Shown here: positions 13,684-25,802 of the stretch, one piece after another
How positions within the stretch are numbered: position 1 is the stretch's first letter
Layout of the letters: every line of letters begins with the position of its first letter
Assembly (NCBI GenBank): GCA_001643675.2
Contig: LSRY02000028.1
Coordinates: 992,001 to 1,056,000 of the forward strand
Source: Monocercomonoides exilis
Lineage: Eukaryota; Preaxostyla; Oxymonadida; Polymastigidae
Length of the DNA: 64,000 nucleotides
Direction: 5' to 3'
Translations under genes and position numbers: made by a program
Notes under the pieces: model-generated
Told to the model about the DNA's origin: nothing
Seen by the model: only the letters and a program-made list of their open reading frames with translations
Database searches by the model: none

Positions 13684-16600
13684 TTACAAATCTCTGGTTA
13701 CAACTGCACGCGAAGCAAACACTAAAATAACAGGAGGAATGCCGTCTGTGAGTTTTGTCAGCATGCGAGTGTACTCCTCCGCTCTTTCTCTCATCATCTC
13801 TTCTGTTGACTTCTTTTGATAAGTCTTCGCTCTCAGTGGAATGCTCACTTTCTCATTATGTGATTCCACAATGCGTTTGGGTCTTCTTGCTGTAGTCTGA
13901 ACACCACTCTGGTTCAGAAGCCTTCGTTTGTCGTTCTCGGGAAATGTGTTAAGGAAAGAGTAGAAAGTTGAAGATGCTGTGCGTGACTCCATCAATGAAG
14001 AAGGTGGAATGCGAGCATCCAAAGGGAGGAAGCAGAGTTTTGTGTCTGAAGAATGCCTACGGATTGTGCGGCTCATCAGCGACACGTATGTTTCAGATGT
14101 CTGTGATGGTATCTCTCTTTGAACACGCTGAGAAGATGAATTGTGCAAAGGGCTTGCTTTGAATGAATCTCCATTCTGTTTTTGTGAATCATTTCCTTCC
14201 ATTTCGAATCTGTTGTGAAGTGCCTTTTCTCTGTCTGCAGACTGATAACTAAGCTTGGGGAACCATCCGCCAATGTCTTTTCCGTGCTCGTTGCGTGGCT
14301 TTTCCAGCGCAACAACATCGACCTCTGCAATAATTCTCAGATTCTGCAGCAGAAGACGCAATCTTTCCCACTCTCTGCTCTTCTTGTTCTCTGCACTTTC
14401 AGCATTCTCAACAATAAGGCGTGCTCGGAGTTTGTATTGCTGCCAGTGCTTCTGCCGCGACAAAATATGGCCGAAGAGAAGCGCCATCGAGGACGAAGAG
14501 TCGAATGATCTGTCATTTGCACCCCCAGAAGATTTTGAAGAGTTGCTCTCGTTCTCATCCTCTGGAAGCAGAGCGATTGGAGATAGCCAAACATCAATGT
14601 AGCGTTTTTCTTCAACGTCTGCTGAAGGATTCGAAGATGAAAAAGTGTCTTGGCCTTCGCTTTTTCCTTTTTCATCAGAAGTCATTCCATCCTTTTTTGC
14701 CGTGAACAGTCCTGCAATCTTTCCAAATATGCCAGATTTCTGTTTCTTTGGCCATTGAAATGTGTCGAAGTGTCTGAAAAGCAGAAAGTGATGCCCAGCA
14801 CACACAACATCACGTAAAGTGCCAACATACTCCTGAACATCTGACCACGAGACGAATGTGGACGGTGTCAGTTCAGTCTCTTTGCCGTCTCCAGCATCAG
14901 GATGAGCAGCAGTTGAAGATTGGATTGGGGGCATTGGAACAGCAAATGCATCTTTCAGCTGATAGAAGCGGAACACACAAGTGTTTGTTTTCATTCCTCC
15001 TATTCCCTGTGACAATATCAATGACTGCACACCTCCTCTGAATGATCTTGCAGCCACAACACACGGAAAGGCCTTCAGTCCCCTCTGTGCAATCGATCTC
15101 TGCATCAAAAGAGTTGACTCTTCCACCTGCCTCATAACATCTGTGTTCAAGCATGGCGTCTCATCTTCTTCAATCTCCTCCATGTCACTCTCTTCATCGA
15201 AGTCATCATCTTCTTCTTCATTCTCCTCATCTTCATCTTCATCATCTTCATCTTGTTTGATGATCTCACCATTTTCAATTCTTCTCCTCTTTCTTGCTCT
15301 TTCTGCACGCTTTTTCGCCTTTGTGTATTTGCTTATCCACGAATTTCTGGTCACATATTCACCTTCATCTCTGATGATCACATTTGCCAACACCAGCAAC
15401 CCTCCTTTCTTCAAGTCATTACAAATATTCAGTGTCATTCTACCAGAGTTGTTTGAACCAAAATACTCGCTTTTATCCGACTGTCTCACTTTCAGGAGTG
15501 TCTCGTCTCCTTCATCATCCTCTGCTTCTTCATCAAGTCCAGCAAGCGAAGCTGCCGATGGTGATGAAAGCAGCAGCTGGACAGATGAGGTGAATGTTCC
15601 GCGGGTGAGTGGCACAAGAAGTTCAGACGACGATGCATGTTTTGCAGGTGCTGCATTTTCTCCTTCAAATCCTGATCCTGCTTCAACTTGGGGGTTTTTC
15701 TTGGACATCACAATTTTGTTCTTTTCTGGTGGTGGCAGTCCAAAACCATGAGGATTTGTGAGTGTGACGAATGGAGGCAGATTGTCATTTGTCAGTGCGA
15801 TGTCATCATTGCTGCCTCGAATAGACCCGCCGCTCCATCCACCAGAAGCACCAGAAGTCTGCCCAGAACCAGCCCCAGAAGCGCCCTGTTTTGACTCAAA
15901 CGAGCAAAAAAAGAGCAGATTGGGTCTCCAATATTTGATGTGCTTTTGCTTGGGGTCAAGTGCCAGTAGCTGCCGCCTTGCGCTGTGGAAGACGTATGAC
16001 TGGCTGACCTGCCCCCAGTCATGCACACTCCCTCTGTGCACCCACGTCAATATGAGCCAAAAGCCTGTGCCAATTCCCACACAAGCTGCGCCAATCACTG
16101 GCGATACAGTGAACATCCCAACAGCACATAGAATGGCTCCGCAGAGAGAAGCAGTCGGCGAGTTGGCTTTGAACGAAGAACGCCAGTTTGGTGCGCCGAT
16201 GAGGGTGTGGATTAAGCAGGAGACGTTGACCAGAAGATAGGCACCGAGATTAGTAGCAGCGCCTAGCTCAACGACTGTGTCCAGATTGCCTGCAAATGGA
16301 AGAACAATGAGAAGAAGAAGGATCAGCGCAGAGACAACCAAAACTGAGCGATGTGGAGAGGGAGGAAGAGCACCTGAGTGTGCTTTCTTGGACTGCAGCG
16401 CAAGCTGAGAAGAAGTGGAGGATGAGGAAGATGTGCCGTTTTGTCCGTCTTTCTGCGAGCGATTCGGGTGAGTGAATGAAAAGTTGGATTCGCTGGCAGA
16501 AGGAGGATGGGCAAGGTATGAAGTGGAGATGGGCAGAGGATAGAAAGACGTTGCAGCATATTCAGAGGCGGTGGATGTGGAAGAATATGAGCGTGGAGAG

Positions 16601-18333
16601 TCGAGTGAATCGTATGATGAGCCTGAGGAAGAAGGGGATGTGGTTGATGGTGCTTGGCGTTTGGCTATCCAACTCATCCAGGAAAAAACCTTTTCATGAA
16701 GTGTGGTTGAGTTATGTGGAGTTCGAAAAAAAAAGAAAGTGGATTTTGGAAATGTAGTAAAAAATGCAAATTAAAAGTGAAGAGAAATAAGTTTTATAGC
16801 GATGAATAAGCCAATGAAAATAACTAATTTCAATGCAGACCTTATCATCAGCCATCATAAACAGGACTCGAGCAGCAGAAATAAGATGGCCAATGGCACT
16901 TGACAGGAAGAGGAGCGCAACGAGAGGATAGACAACTGGAGGGAAAGTAAGGCGAAGCAAGATGAAAGGGTCTGAAGAAAGAGATCTTGCGGGAATGCGG
17001 AAGGACATAACAATGCCAGTCACGATATAGATAAGAGTCGCTATCAGAACTGAAATGAGTGTTCCTGTTTGAAATAAAATGCACCAAATAAAAGAAGAAT
17101 ATATTGGAGTTTAATGAAAATGAAGAAAGATAGAAAGACAAAAAAGCAAAAGTTATAATTGTGTTCCGTTTCTTTAAACTTTATATGTTTAATTTAACAC
17201 ATAGAATTTCACAACAACTCAATCGACAATATTTATTTTTTTATCTTTTCTTTCTTTTATGCAGACCGTAAGGAATATTGAAAGTGGGATTTGCGATGTG
17301 TTGTGCGACGTTCAGTGGTGTGAAGAGCTGCGTAAACAGAGGCAACGTCCAGCTGACAAGTATCATAACATTGACATTGGCACTGAAATGGGGAAGTGAG
17401 CTATGGCCAAACAAATTTGAGTTCCATTCTTCTAATCTCAAATTTGTCTCTTCTCCGCTTGGAGTAACGCCTATAACATTCTTTGCGTCACAGAGTATCA
17501 GCCAAACTTATGTAAATAACAAAAAAAATATAAAAAAAAATATTTGAAGATTATCAAAAATGCAATGAATATGAAATTAAAAAAGGGGAAAAAATCAATA
17601 CAATTTATAAAAAGAACTGTTGCTAAAGAAACGCAAAATGTGATGATTGTTCCCTTTGTAAATAGCTTTGTTCCATAAATTGCAAATAAGATACAGACAA
17701 AAAGGATTGCTGCCTGTATCCCAAGAATCATCCAGTAATATTTATTTTCATCCATAGAAGGATAAGTCAATCGCAATTGAGCAAAGCAGCTTTGTAATAA
17801 ATCAGTCATTCCAATGAGGTTCATCGCACACGAACATGCTAAAGAAAATATCAATGCAAATCCAAAGATTCCACCAAATTCGATTCCTTTTCAAAATAAT
17901 TTTTTTGTTAAAAAGAATTAAAAACAAAAACTAATCAAACCTAGTGTTCTTGAAAGTAGATAATAGGCTCCGCCTCCTTTAAGCTTTTCGTAAAAAGTGA
18001 AATTATTTCCAAAAGATTTGCAAAACAGATTTTCAAACTTCTCCTGTTCCAAGAATTTGTCCAATTGACAGAGTCGTGAATAAATCAAGCAATATGCATA
18101 ACAAAAATATTCCCAGTAGTAGGAATATTCCTCCATTTCCAACCATATAACTTTTCAAATTGATGGATTATGAATTCATTTTAGAAAATGAAGAAATGGC
18201 TTATCAAACCCGAATCTTTCGAAATACATCACATCTTTAAAAATAACAATTAAAAAATCATTTCAACCGATTTAAATAAAATTCACAAACTTATCAGCTT
18301 TGTCAATGTTAAAACAATTACTCCAGTTGCCAT
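13684..18333 (-). CDS. Cation-chloride cotransporter, SLC12 family
   Basis: Eight exons: 18333-18291, 18234-18210 (25 nt), 18150-18039, 17983-17941, 17886-17602, 17470-17267, 17064-16841 and 16689-13684, giving 1,313 residues with all phases consistent. It would move Cl- together with Na+ and/or K+ across a membrane for ion and volume control. Family signatures occur in order: GGGAYYLLSRTLG followed by an FGG loop; NIPYGTL; a helix ending SAARVLFMMA; GAPNWRSSFK; an acidic-helix WG segment ending ARRQLLAL; KYWRPNLLFF; and a C-terminus PPVILVF...VTRDL like the usual family ending. About ten helices precede the long cytosolic C-terminal domain. Oddities: a Ser-rich insert of roughly 100 residues (about 320-420) sits between the eighth-exon start and the next helix, and the C-terminal domain has an Asp/Glu-rich insert near 15180-15260. 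The start ATG at 18333 is the first in its exon. An upstream exon is possible, since the frame stays open to a TAG with an acceptor-like AAAG. Confidence 0.92.
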
Positions 18334-19680
18334 TCCCCGCTTTTTTGGACGAATCTTTTTTTGATACTATAAATCGATATTATATTCGCCACTTTAATTT
18401 AGATAATTTTTTACAAACATTTTTCATTTTTTGCTATTCATATGCTGAAATATGGGATTTAATTTTTGACATAATCATGATTTTCTTTAATAAAAATCAT
18501 ATAATTTAAGTTCGAAAGAAATTAATGCATGCACAAAACGAAATTTTATTATTTAAACGAAAACAAATATTTTTGAAAGCAAAGATTTGTTTTTTTTTTC
18601 TTGGATGATTGATAGTAAAAAATGAGAATCAATTATAGATTGTGTAATTGACAATTGCATTTTTAAAAAAAATTAACTACGTTTGTGTTTAGACAAATTT
18701 AATCTTTTATAAAAAAAATATAACTCCATTTTTTTACGACTTTTCAAATCTTTCTTTTTTGTTTCATTTTTGGAAAACTTGTTTGACTCGAAAATATTTA
18801 AAAGAAGATTGACTGTTACAAAAAAATGACATACGAGGATTTTAGATAAAATGAAAATATTGACGTCAACGGAATTTCCAAAAAAAATAATTCATTTTTA
18901 TTTTTATTTTTATTTTTTTATTTTTTATTTTTTATTTTTTATTTTATTTTTTTTATTTTTTTATTTTTTATTTTATTTTATTTTATTTTATTTTATTTTA
19001 TTTTATTTTATTTTTTTTTTTTAACTTTTAGGAGTGAAGAAAAAAAATTTTTTCCATGCTGATGATTATTTTTGAAATCACAACTTTTTTTGGAGTGTGA
19101 ATTTTTCATATATGGCAAAATTTTTTTGAAAAGTGACATCAGATCAAAAATTTGACCCATGGAAGTTAATTTTTTAAACACTCCGTTTCCATAATTCTAA
19201 TTAGAAAAACTAACTTTCTCCACAGTTGTTGTTAGTTCATTGCAAACTTTTTTTATGAAAAAAAATATTTTGAATCAAAAAATTATATATTCTGTTATGT
19301 GATCAAAATTAAAATAGCTTTTGAACAATGAATATGCTTTATCTTTCCTTAGTCCGTGTTGGAATAACTGAGTTTGAAATTGTTCAAGGTTTTTTTAATT
19401 CAATTTTTATTGAAAATTTAATCTTCTGTTGATGATTCTTATTTTTATTTGAACTGAAATCTTCAATGCCCAGAACGAAAAATTTCATTTCATTCTCCAA
19501 TTATTGCTTAAACATGTTCAAGAAAGCAATGAATATACAAAGATGAATGGTTTGCTGTTTTATTTTGTGTTGTGTTATTTATTCTTTATTTTTCAATTCT
19601 TTCTTTCAGTGTTGATAAAAAATTTGCAACAGAGCAGCATTTCCTTGAAATGAAAAGATAAAGGAATATATCCTTTAAAT
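18334..19680. other. AT-rich intergenic DNA, no gene seen
   Basis: About 1.3 kb upstream of the SLC12 gene with dense stops in all frames. It contains the TTTTA microsatellite and one copy of a dispersed degenerate repeat (19072-19115). No RNA gene or conserved ORF was recognised. Confidence 0.7.
18894..19024. repeat. (TTTTA)n-type microsatellite
   Basis: Some 130 bases of TTTTA, TTTTTA and TTTTTTA units, ending in about eight near-perfect TTTTA copies. A simple slippage-prone tract. Confidence 0.95.
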
Positions 19681-22340
19681 GCGAAAGCCTTTGAAAAATG
19701 AAGAAGCACTATTTCGAATGACAGAGGTCATTATAAGCTTTATATAAAAAATAGTTCCTCCTAAGATGGATAAAAGAGAGTCCATATTTCCTGATCTCCT
19801 CTTCATTAAGAACAAACATACCCAAATGTGGAAAGGGCATTTTTGTTATTTCACCAAATCTGGAAGGAACTGCAAAGCTACAAAATATAACATGTATCAC
19901 AGCCTCTTTGGACTCTTTTTATAGGGTGAGAGGATACGACAACGTAAATACGAGTGTAGCCATCCTTCTGTGCATCAATCTCTTCAACCCGGAAGAAATC
20001 TTGTGAGCAACATGGAGGAATATGATCATTCACGCTGTGGAATTGTTCAATTCCCTTGTTTGACAATGAAACACTCCGTTAAACGTCAAACTGGAACAAA
20101 GATAGTTGTTGTGAGTGGAATGATTTCGATGAGCGATGAATTGGCCTTCTCTGATCAAAATCATGAAATCCGAGGAAATGACGAGCTGAGTGGTTGGACA
20201 GTCTCTGATTCAAGTTCATCGTTAAACTCTGCGATGACAACAGCAAGAACTGAAACAGAATTATCACAACATTTCTTTTCTTTTCCTTCTTCGCCTTCTT
20301 CACCGTCCCAAATAACCATTTTCTGAATTTTCAATATTTTGATCATCAAGTCAGAATGGATTGTTTGTTTCACAGAAAAGTTGAACACTATTTTCTCCAG
20401 ATCTGTATACAGCTCTCCCAGTTCCTATATTTCACAGTCATTATTATCGGATATTCCCACCAATTCACATGTATGCCAAATAACCAGCCTATTTTACGCT
20501 AATGTCTCCTCTGCGTTTGTTTTTTTCTCAATTTACACACCTGATGAATCTTCTCACATAAAATTTTATTCATTTTCATCAAACAAAATCCACCTTTTTA
20601 AAAATCTTCTTTTTCCTCTTCTTCATCTTCATTATACTCTGGAAATTCCTTCAACAAGCGCTAACTCTTTTCGCGCCTAATCTCGACAAGCTGTTACTCA
20701 ATATCAAGCAGGCGAAGTGAAAGCGGAAGAAGTCCAAAGAATATCAATGTCTGCACGAGACGAGGAAAAGACAATGAAAATGGATGATAATTGAAGAGCC
20801 ATTGAGGGGGAACATTTTGGGCATCTTTGTGGAAGCATATGTTCTGATCGAGAGCATTTATGAGGGCAAAGATGCACTTGAAGTTCAGAAGGATTATAAG
20901 AAACAGAAACTTTAAAGGAGAATGGAAAAAGTGTTGAGACAAGAAAAATATGAGGAGCTGGAGGAGGATGTTGAAAAGCAACATTAGCAATTCCAGGTGA
21001 TGGTTGACTGCATGCAGACAGACAACGTCACAAGCATCCACATCCACAATCATGTTCGTTTTCTCTTTTTGGAGAGCATGAACTGCCTTCTTCTCTACAC
21101 TTTACACTATCTCCACAAAATTTGATTCCAATGATAATTCACACCTTAAAGAAGATATTATTTGCTTCTCAATTTGCTGCATCCTTATAAGCAAACTCAG
21201 TCGCTCGTTCGTCTTCCACTTCTTCTTTTTCTAATTTATGAACACCTTCTTCGTCTTCTTTCCATCGAATTCTTCTTCATTCTATCCTTCTTCTTCGCCT
21301 TCACTATCTCGAGTTAAATTTGCATCACCGCAGAATCCCTCGTCTTCACAAACATCAGTATCATCTTCTTCGTATAAAGTTTAATCTCTTCTTTTCTATC
21401 TTGCTCGACAGCTTCAAACTTTATTCCTCTTTGTTTGCCAAATCCGTATTAATTGACATGTGGTTTTTTCTTGCTTCAACAAGGGCGGAGCCTTGTTATT
21501 CATCCATTACAAAAACATTTGTTGAACAGTACGAAATCTCAGTATTTATCTCCATCTCTTTTACAATTATCCTTGAAAATCTGATCACAAATTCAAAGGA
21601 ATATTAAATTAACTTCACTCACACTTTCGTTTTTCTTCCTCACACTCTTCTCGCTCGTTCCATCCAGTAAGTTTAACCTCCAATGCGATAGAGCTGCATC
21701 TTCGATCATCATCCGCTCCACCTCAAGCACCTTCTCAACAACCTCCCTCACTTCAACCCCTCACACTATCACTTCCTTTTCACGCTTCACCTTACACGCG
21801 CCTCAATATTGACTGAAGGGATTTTAGACGCGTTATCGTTTTCGGCAATAGCGACGAGATAAGCAGTTCTTTGATTGACGGAAGCGCATTTATATCCGCT
21901 TCATGAAAGATCAGCTTGATCCCCGACTTTGTGCTCACCGACACCGCAAGAGAAAAAAGCTTCTCCACCAGCTGAACAAAAAGCATCACCGAAAGCACCA
22001 CATAAGAGGTTCACACAACACCCCCATTCTGCACCGTCCTCCGCTCCACAACATATCCCTCGAACTATATGTTGCACCCACAGCGATGGAAGGAGCAGCA
22101 ACAGCATTAGCATGTACCGCGCATATACCCCAGCAGCCTCAGGCACCATTGACCGCAGCCGCCACTCGATGTCATCCATCGCTGCATCCGACGTGTATGA
22201 CGCAGCCACCGCCGAGGCATTTGAATGGAAAATTGCAGGAGCTGATGATGAATGTGATAACTTCCAATCCCCTGTCGAATCTTCTTTTCACTTCACAGCA
22301 TCCGGAATTGCGAAAAAGACAATCACGCTGCTGTAGAAAA
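19680..22340. other. Coding-like but broken segment, strand unresolved
   Basis: Base composition is visibly less AT-rich than on either side, and there are several stop-free runs: minus 21053-20694 (119 codons, strongly hydrophobic), minus 22209-21901, minus 22001-21792, minus 20388-20161, and plus 21929-22336 and 19970-20326. No single splice model with the window's usual donors joins them. Frames change several times and stops interrupt otherwise protein-like reading. It could be a decayed gene, or a many-exon gene I could not reconstruct. No domain was recognised. Purine- or pyrimidine-rich DNA can look protein-like in any frame, so the coding signal is weak. Confidence 0.3.
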
Positions 22341-24009
22341 AATGTCAGAGCGAAGAGACGACTTCACAAAACAACTACATATGAAAAGGAAAATTAATCA
22401 GATGAGTAAATCTTCTATTTTCATTCAATATCGAAAAAATTAAACTGAATATCTTTTGAAAATACAAAAAATGATATGAAAAATCGAAGAGAAATGCACA
22501 TGCTGAAATGAAATAAACTTGATTACAACTAACTGTTTTATTCTCAACATGTGAATAGAATCCATTTTTGAGTTATTAATAAATGAACAATTTTTTTGAA
22601 AATTTTCGTCACCCTTCATGTTTTTATTAATACATTAATAACTGCTCTTTGAAAACAATATTTTTGAATAGCTTTCAATTATAGCAAGCATTGTTTCAAT
22701 GAAATTTCCCCAAATAACAATTTCTAACGAAAAATACTCCCATTTAAGCAAATTTAAATTTAATTAACATGTTACAAAGAAATATATTAATAACAAAATA
22801 AATGTTCCAAAAATCAAAATGAATTTTCAGTTTGATGATATGAAAATGAAGTAATTATAACTAATAATATATTTTCATCAAATAGCTTTAAAATAACAAT
22901 TTTAAAAAGAAAATATAAAAAATTGCGAAACGTTAAAAAAGTATTTGTATTGTTCAAATTAAATATTTGTTGATGAGAGCAAAAAAAGATAACACAATAA
23001 AAAACAATATATGAAATGGGAACGGAATGATCGAAATCTTGTGATCTTTTTTGATCTTTTGTGGGACAAAATTAAAGTCATGGAACTTTTCAAAAAAATT
23101 TTGCCATATTATATTTTATCAGAAAGGAATTATAAAATAAAAATAAAAAAAGAATAGTAATTGTTCGAGATTATGATGTTGAAAATTTCATTCATGAAAA
23201 ATTAAACTTTTTAAAAAAAGTATAACTTTTCCGAGTGGTTTTTATTTAATTCAAAGCGAATTCAAAAACTGAAAATTTCGATGGATATAATACGGATTTT
23301 AAAAATAATCCCCAAAGTATTTGCGTTTTTTTTTTTTTTTTTTTTTTTTTTGAAATCATAACTTTTTCCAGTGTTGAAAATTCCAAGGTTTTCGGACATT
23401 CGCGAAATTTTTTTATCAAAAAGTTGAATTCATATCAACTGAACAAAAGCCAAAGATGAAGATGAAAAAATATCAGAGATGTTGTTTAAATGATAAAAAG
23501 GTTTTCTTTATTCATTAATATGGGTGATAATATTTAAAATAATAACCTTTTTCTGGATATTGATTTTTCGAATGTTGTTTATCATAGGGAAGATATTTTG
23601 TATCAAAATTGAAAAATAATCACAAATGGGGCAAAATATTTTGCTTCAAGCATTTTCATTGAAAAATTATGCACTTTTCATTGACTTTTTCACATCAAAA
23701 AACACAATAAAAATTGATCCAATTTTTGATATTCGTGAAATGTTGGAAAACATTATGTTTTGATTTCAACGATACTTGTTTACAGATATGAAAATCAAAA
23801 TTTTAAAGAAATCTGAGAAAGCGAAATAAAGTTATGAGCGAAACAATTTTTTGTGCTTTGTGCAAAAAAAGCTTGCAAGTCAGTATTTTTTCCCAATTCT
23901 TTTTGAAAAAACTTGACCAACTTTATCAAAGACTCCAATTGAATCACACAGCATAAAAATATATTCTGGTGGTTGTTTTTCATACTATATTATTTTATTC
24001 ATATGGCTG

Positions 24010-24204
24010 TTTCTTTTTGAAATTATCCTTTCGTTCGAGTTTTGATCAATATTTTTATCTCAATGGGATTTTTATCAAAATTTGTTTTTGCAATAACAAT
24101 ATCATGAACAATATGTATCAACAGTTATAGTTCATTTCCTTTTTGAATCCCAATGAGAACAAAATTTTGATCAAAACTCGAATTAAAGGCTGATTTCAAA
24201 AAGG
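24010..24204. repeat. Imperfect inverted repeat (short-loop foldback)
   Basis: The left arm (about 24010-24070) and the reverse complement of the right arm (about 24145-24204) share the core CGAGTTTTGATCAA and the block CTCAATGGGATT/CTCATTGGGATT. Most other positions also match. A loop of about 75 nt separates the arms. It could be a degenerate non-autonomous element or simply a hairpin. Confidence 0.7.
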
Positions 24205-24859
24205 ATCACCATTACAGTCTAAACCGGAAATAATCACGTCGAATATAATCACATTCGTTTATTGTTTCATTTTTCGATGAACTGACATTTTTTACTTGTT
24301 TCTCATTCATTTTTCATCGCATATAATCACAGGGCTGTAAATATATGGGTAATTATTTTTGAAATCATAACTTTTTTCGGTGTGTTTATTTTTCAAAGGT
24401 TGTTTGTCATTGGGAAGAGTTTTTGTATTTTATATATGTTTTTATCACAACTGTATTAAGAATTAATGTTTTACTCAAATTAAGATACAGATTTTTTTAA
24501 AATAAGCCTTTTCACTTTTCATCATTCTTTTGTTGATATAAAGTGAAGATTTTCGAACCGAAAATTTTGAAAGAACAAATATGATTTCAATAATAATCAC
24601 CAAAATTTAAACCCTTTGGCACATGTTATTTTGTTCGACCGACACGATAAACTCTTGTCGCAGATGTCGCAAAAGTTCAAAAGAATAAAAAAGATTCGAA
24701 AATAAAATTATTATTCAAAATTTGAGTACATGGGACGATATTTTTCACTTTATGAATTTTGTTCCATTCAGAGTTTCCGAACAAATTTCTCATTTTTCAA
24801 AAGTTTCAAAACATTTTTGGATGAGAATGTTTGACTTGTTATGATATGAAAGTGGGTTA

Positions 24860-25684
24860 ATCACAACTTTAAGCAACATTCAGAAACTCGTTTTTTATCG
24901 GATTTTTTGGGATAGAATGATTTTACATCAAAAAATAAAACATGCAAGGGGTGAATTTTCCATTTTTAGAATACTTTTTTTCAAAGAAAAAAATCAAATT
25001 TTCGAAAATATTATGGTCATGATCAAACTAATTTCAAAAATTGAAATTTGAAAACTGAACGATTTTATGAAAATTTTAAGTTTGGTCCAAATTGATTTGT
25101 TAGTAAAAATCTTTCCATTCAAATTAAGTGAATTAAAGATGTTTGAAGTTCATAAATGAATGTTTTGTTGGTTTTAAAGGAATAAAATGAAGTGAAAATG
25201 AACTTCTCGGGTTTCGTTCTGCTTTAGTGTTTTCCTTCGAATCGAAATACTAGGTTAAAGGTTTGCATTTTATTTTTTGTTCATATTTTTATTAATAGGG
25301 TTAGGGTTATAATCTGAAAATCACTTTTTCACACACAAAAAACGTGTGTTTCAATGATTGCACAAAATGTTAAAAAAAAAAAATAAATATTTGAATAAAT
25401 TGCAAACTTTTCTTTCATTCTTCATTAAAATAAAAAAAAAAGCTTAGAATTATATAAAATTTATTAAAATAATTCTTTAAAAAAGTTGATTTTGATTTTT
25501 ATTTTAAGGAATAAGTTTGATCATTTCCATAATATTTTCGAAAATTTGATTTTTTTCATTGAAAAAAAAGAATTCTAAAAATGGGAAATTCACCACTTGC
25601 ATGTTTAACAATATCATGTTAAATCATTCTATTACAAAAAATCTTAAAAAAAAACTAGTTTCTGAATGTTACTAAAAGTTGTGA
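24860..25684. repeat. Long imperfect inverted repeat, arms ~170 bp, ~480 bp loop
   Basis: Left arm 24860-25032 and right arm 25511-25684 are reverse complements with roughly 80-85% identity by eye. They share CAACATTCAGAAACT, ATAGAATGATTT, ACATGCAAG, TTTTTAGAAT and TTTCGAAAATATTATGG in the same order. No ORF lies between. It ends about 80 bp from the Merlin left end. It could be an old non-autonomous transposon with long terminal inverted repeats. Confidence 0.8.
25296..25309 (+). repeat. Short interstitial telomere-like motif (TTAGGG)~2
   Basis: TAGGGTTAGGGTTA occurs inside the loop of the long inverted repeat. Two units can arise by chance or mark a healed break. Confidence 0.6.
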
Positions 25685-25764
25685 CTTGCCTGAAAGTGAA
25701 AAAAGTTTGGAACAAATCGTTGTTTTTTTCATAAAAGCAAGAGTTTTGTCTCGCATATAATAAG

Positions 25765-25794
25765 GTACAATCCCAATTGGCGGACATAACCCAT
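25765..25794 (+). repeat. Merlin left terminal inverted repeat
   Basis: 30 bp, identical to the reverse complement of 27024-27053. Confidence 0.95.
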
Positions 25795-25802
25795 TATTAA
25801 AT

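Larger units (their letters stand above)
22341..25764. other. AT-rich intergenic DNA with degenerate repeats
   Basis: About 3.4 kb with no credible ORF. It carries a T26-type homopolymer (23327-23352), copies of a dispersed repeat (23351-23395, 23543-23610, 24355-24430), two foldback structures (24010-24204 and 24860-25684) and a short telomere-like motif. No tRNA or other RNA gene was seen. Confidence 0.7.

Noticed and set aside
13684-13690. Idea that TAA/TAG code for Gln throughout the window
   Set aside because: The large exons contain no in-frame TAA or TAG across more than 12,000 codons. SLC12, MSH2 and the armadillo gene end at TAA exactly where their proteins should end.
25200-25265. 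tRNA-like motif (TTCGAATC)
   Set aside because: No matching T-stem, anticodon stem or acceptor stem could be paired around it.
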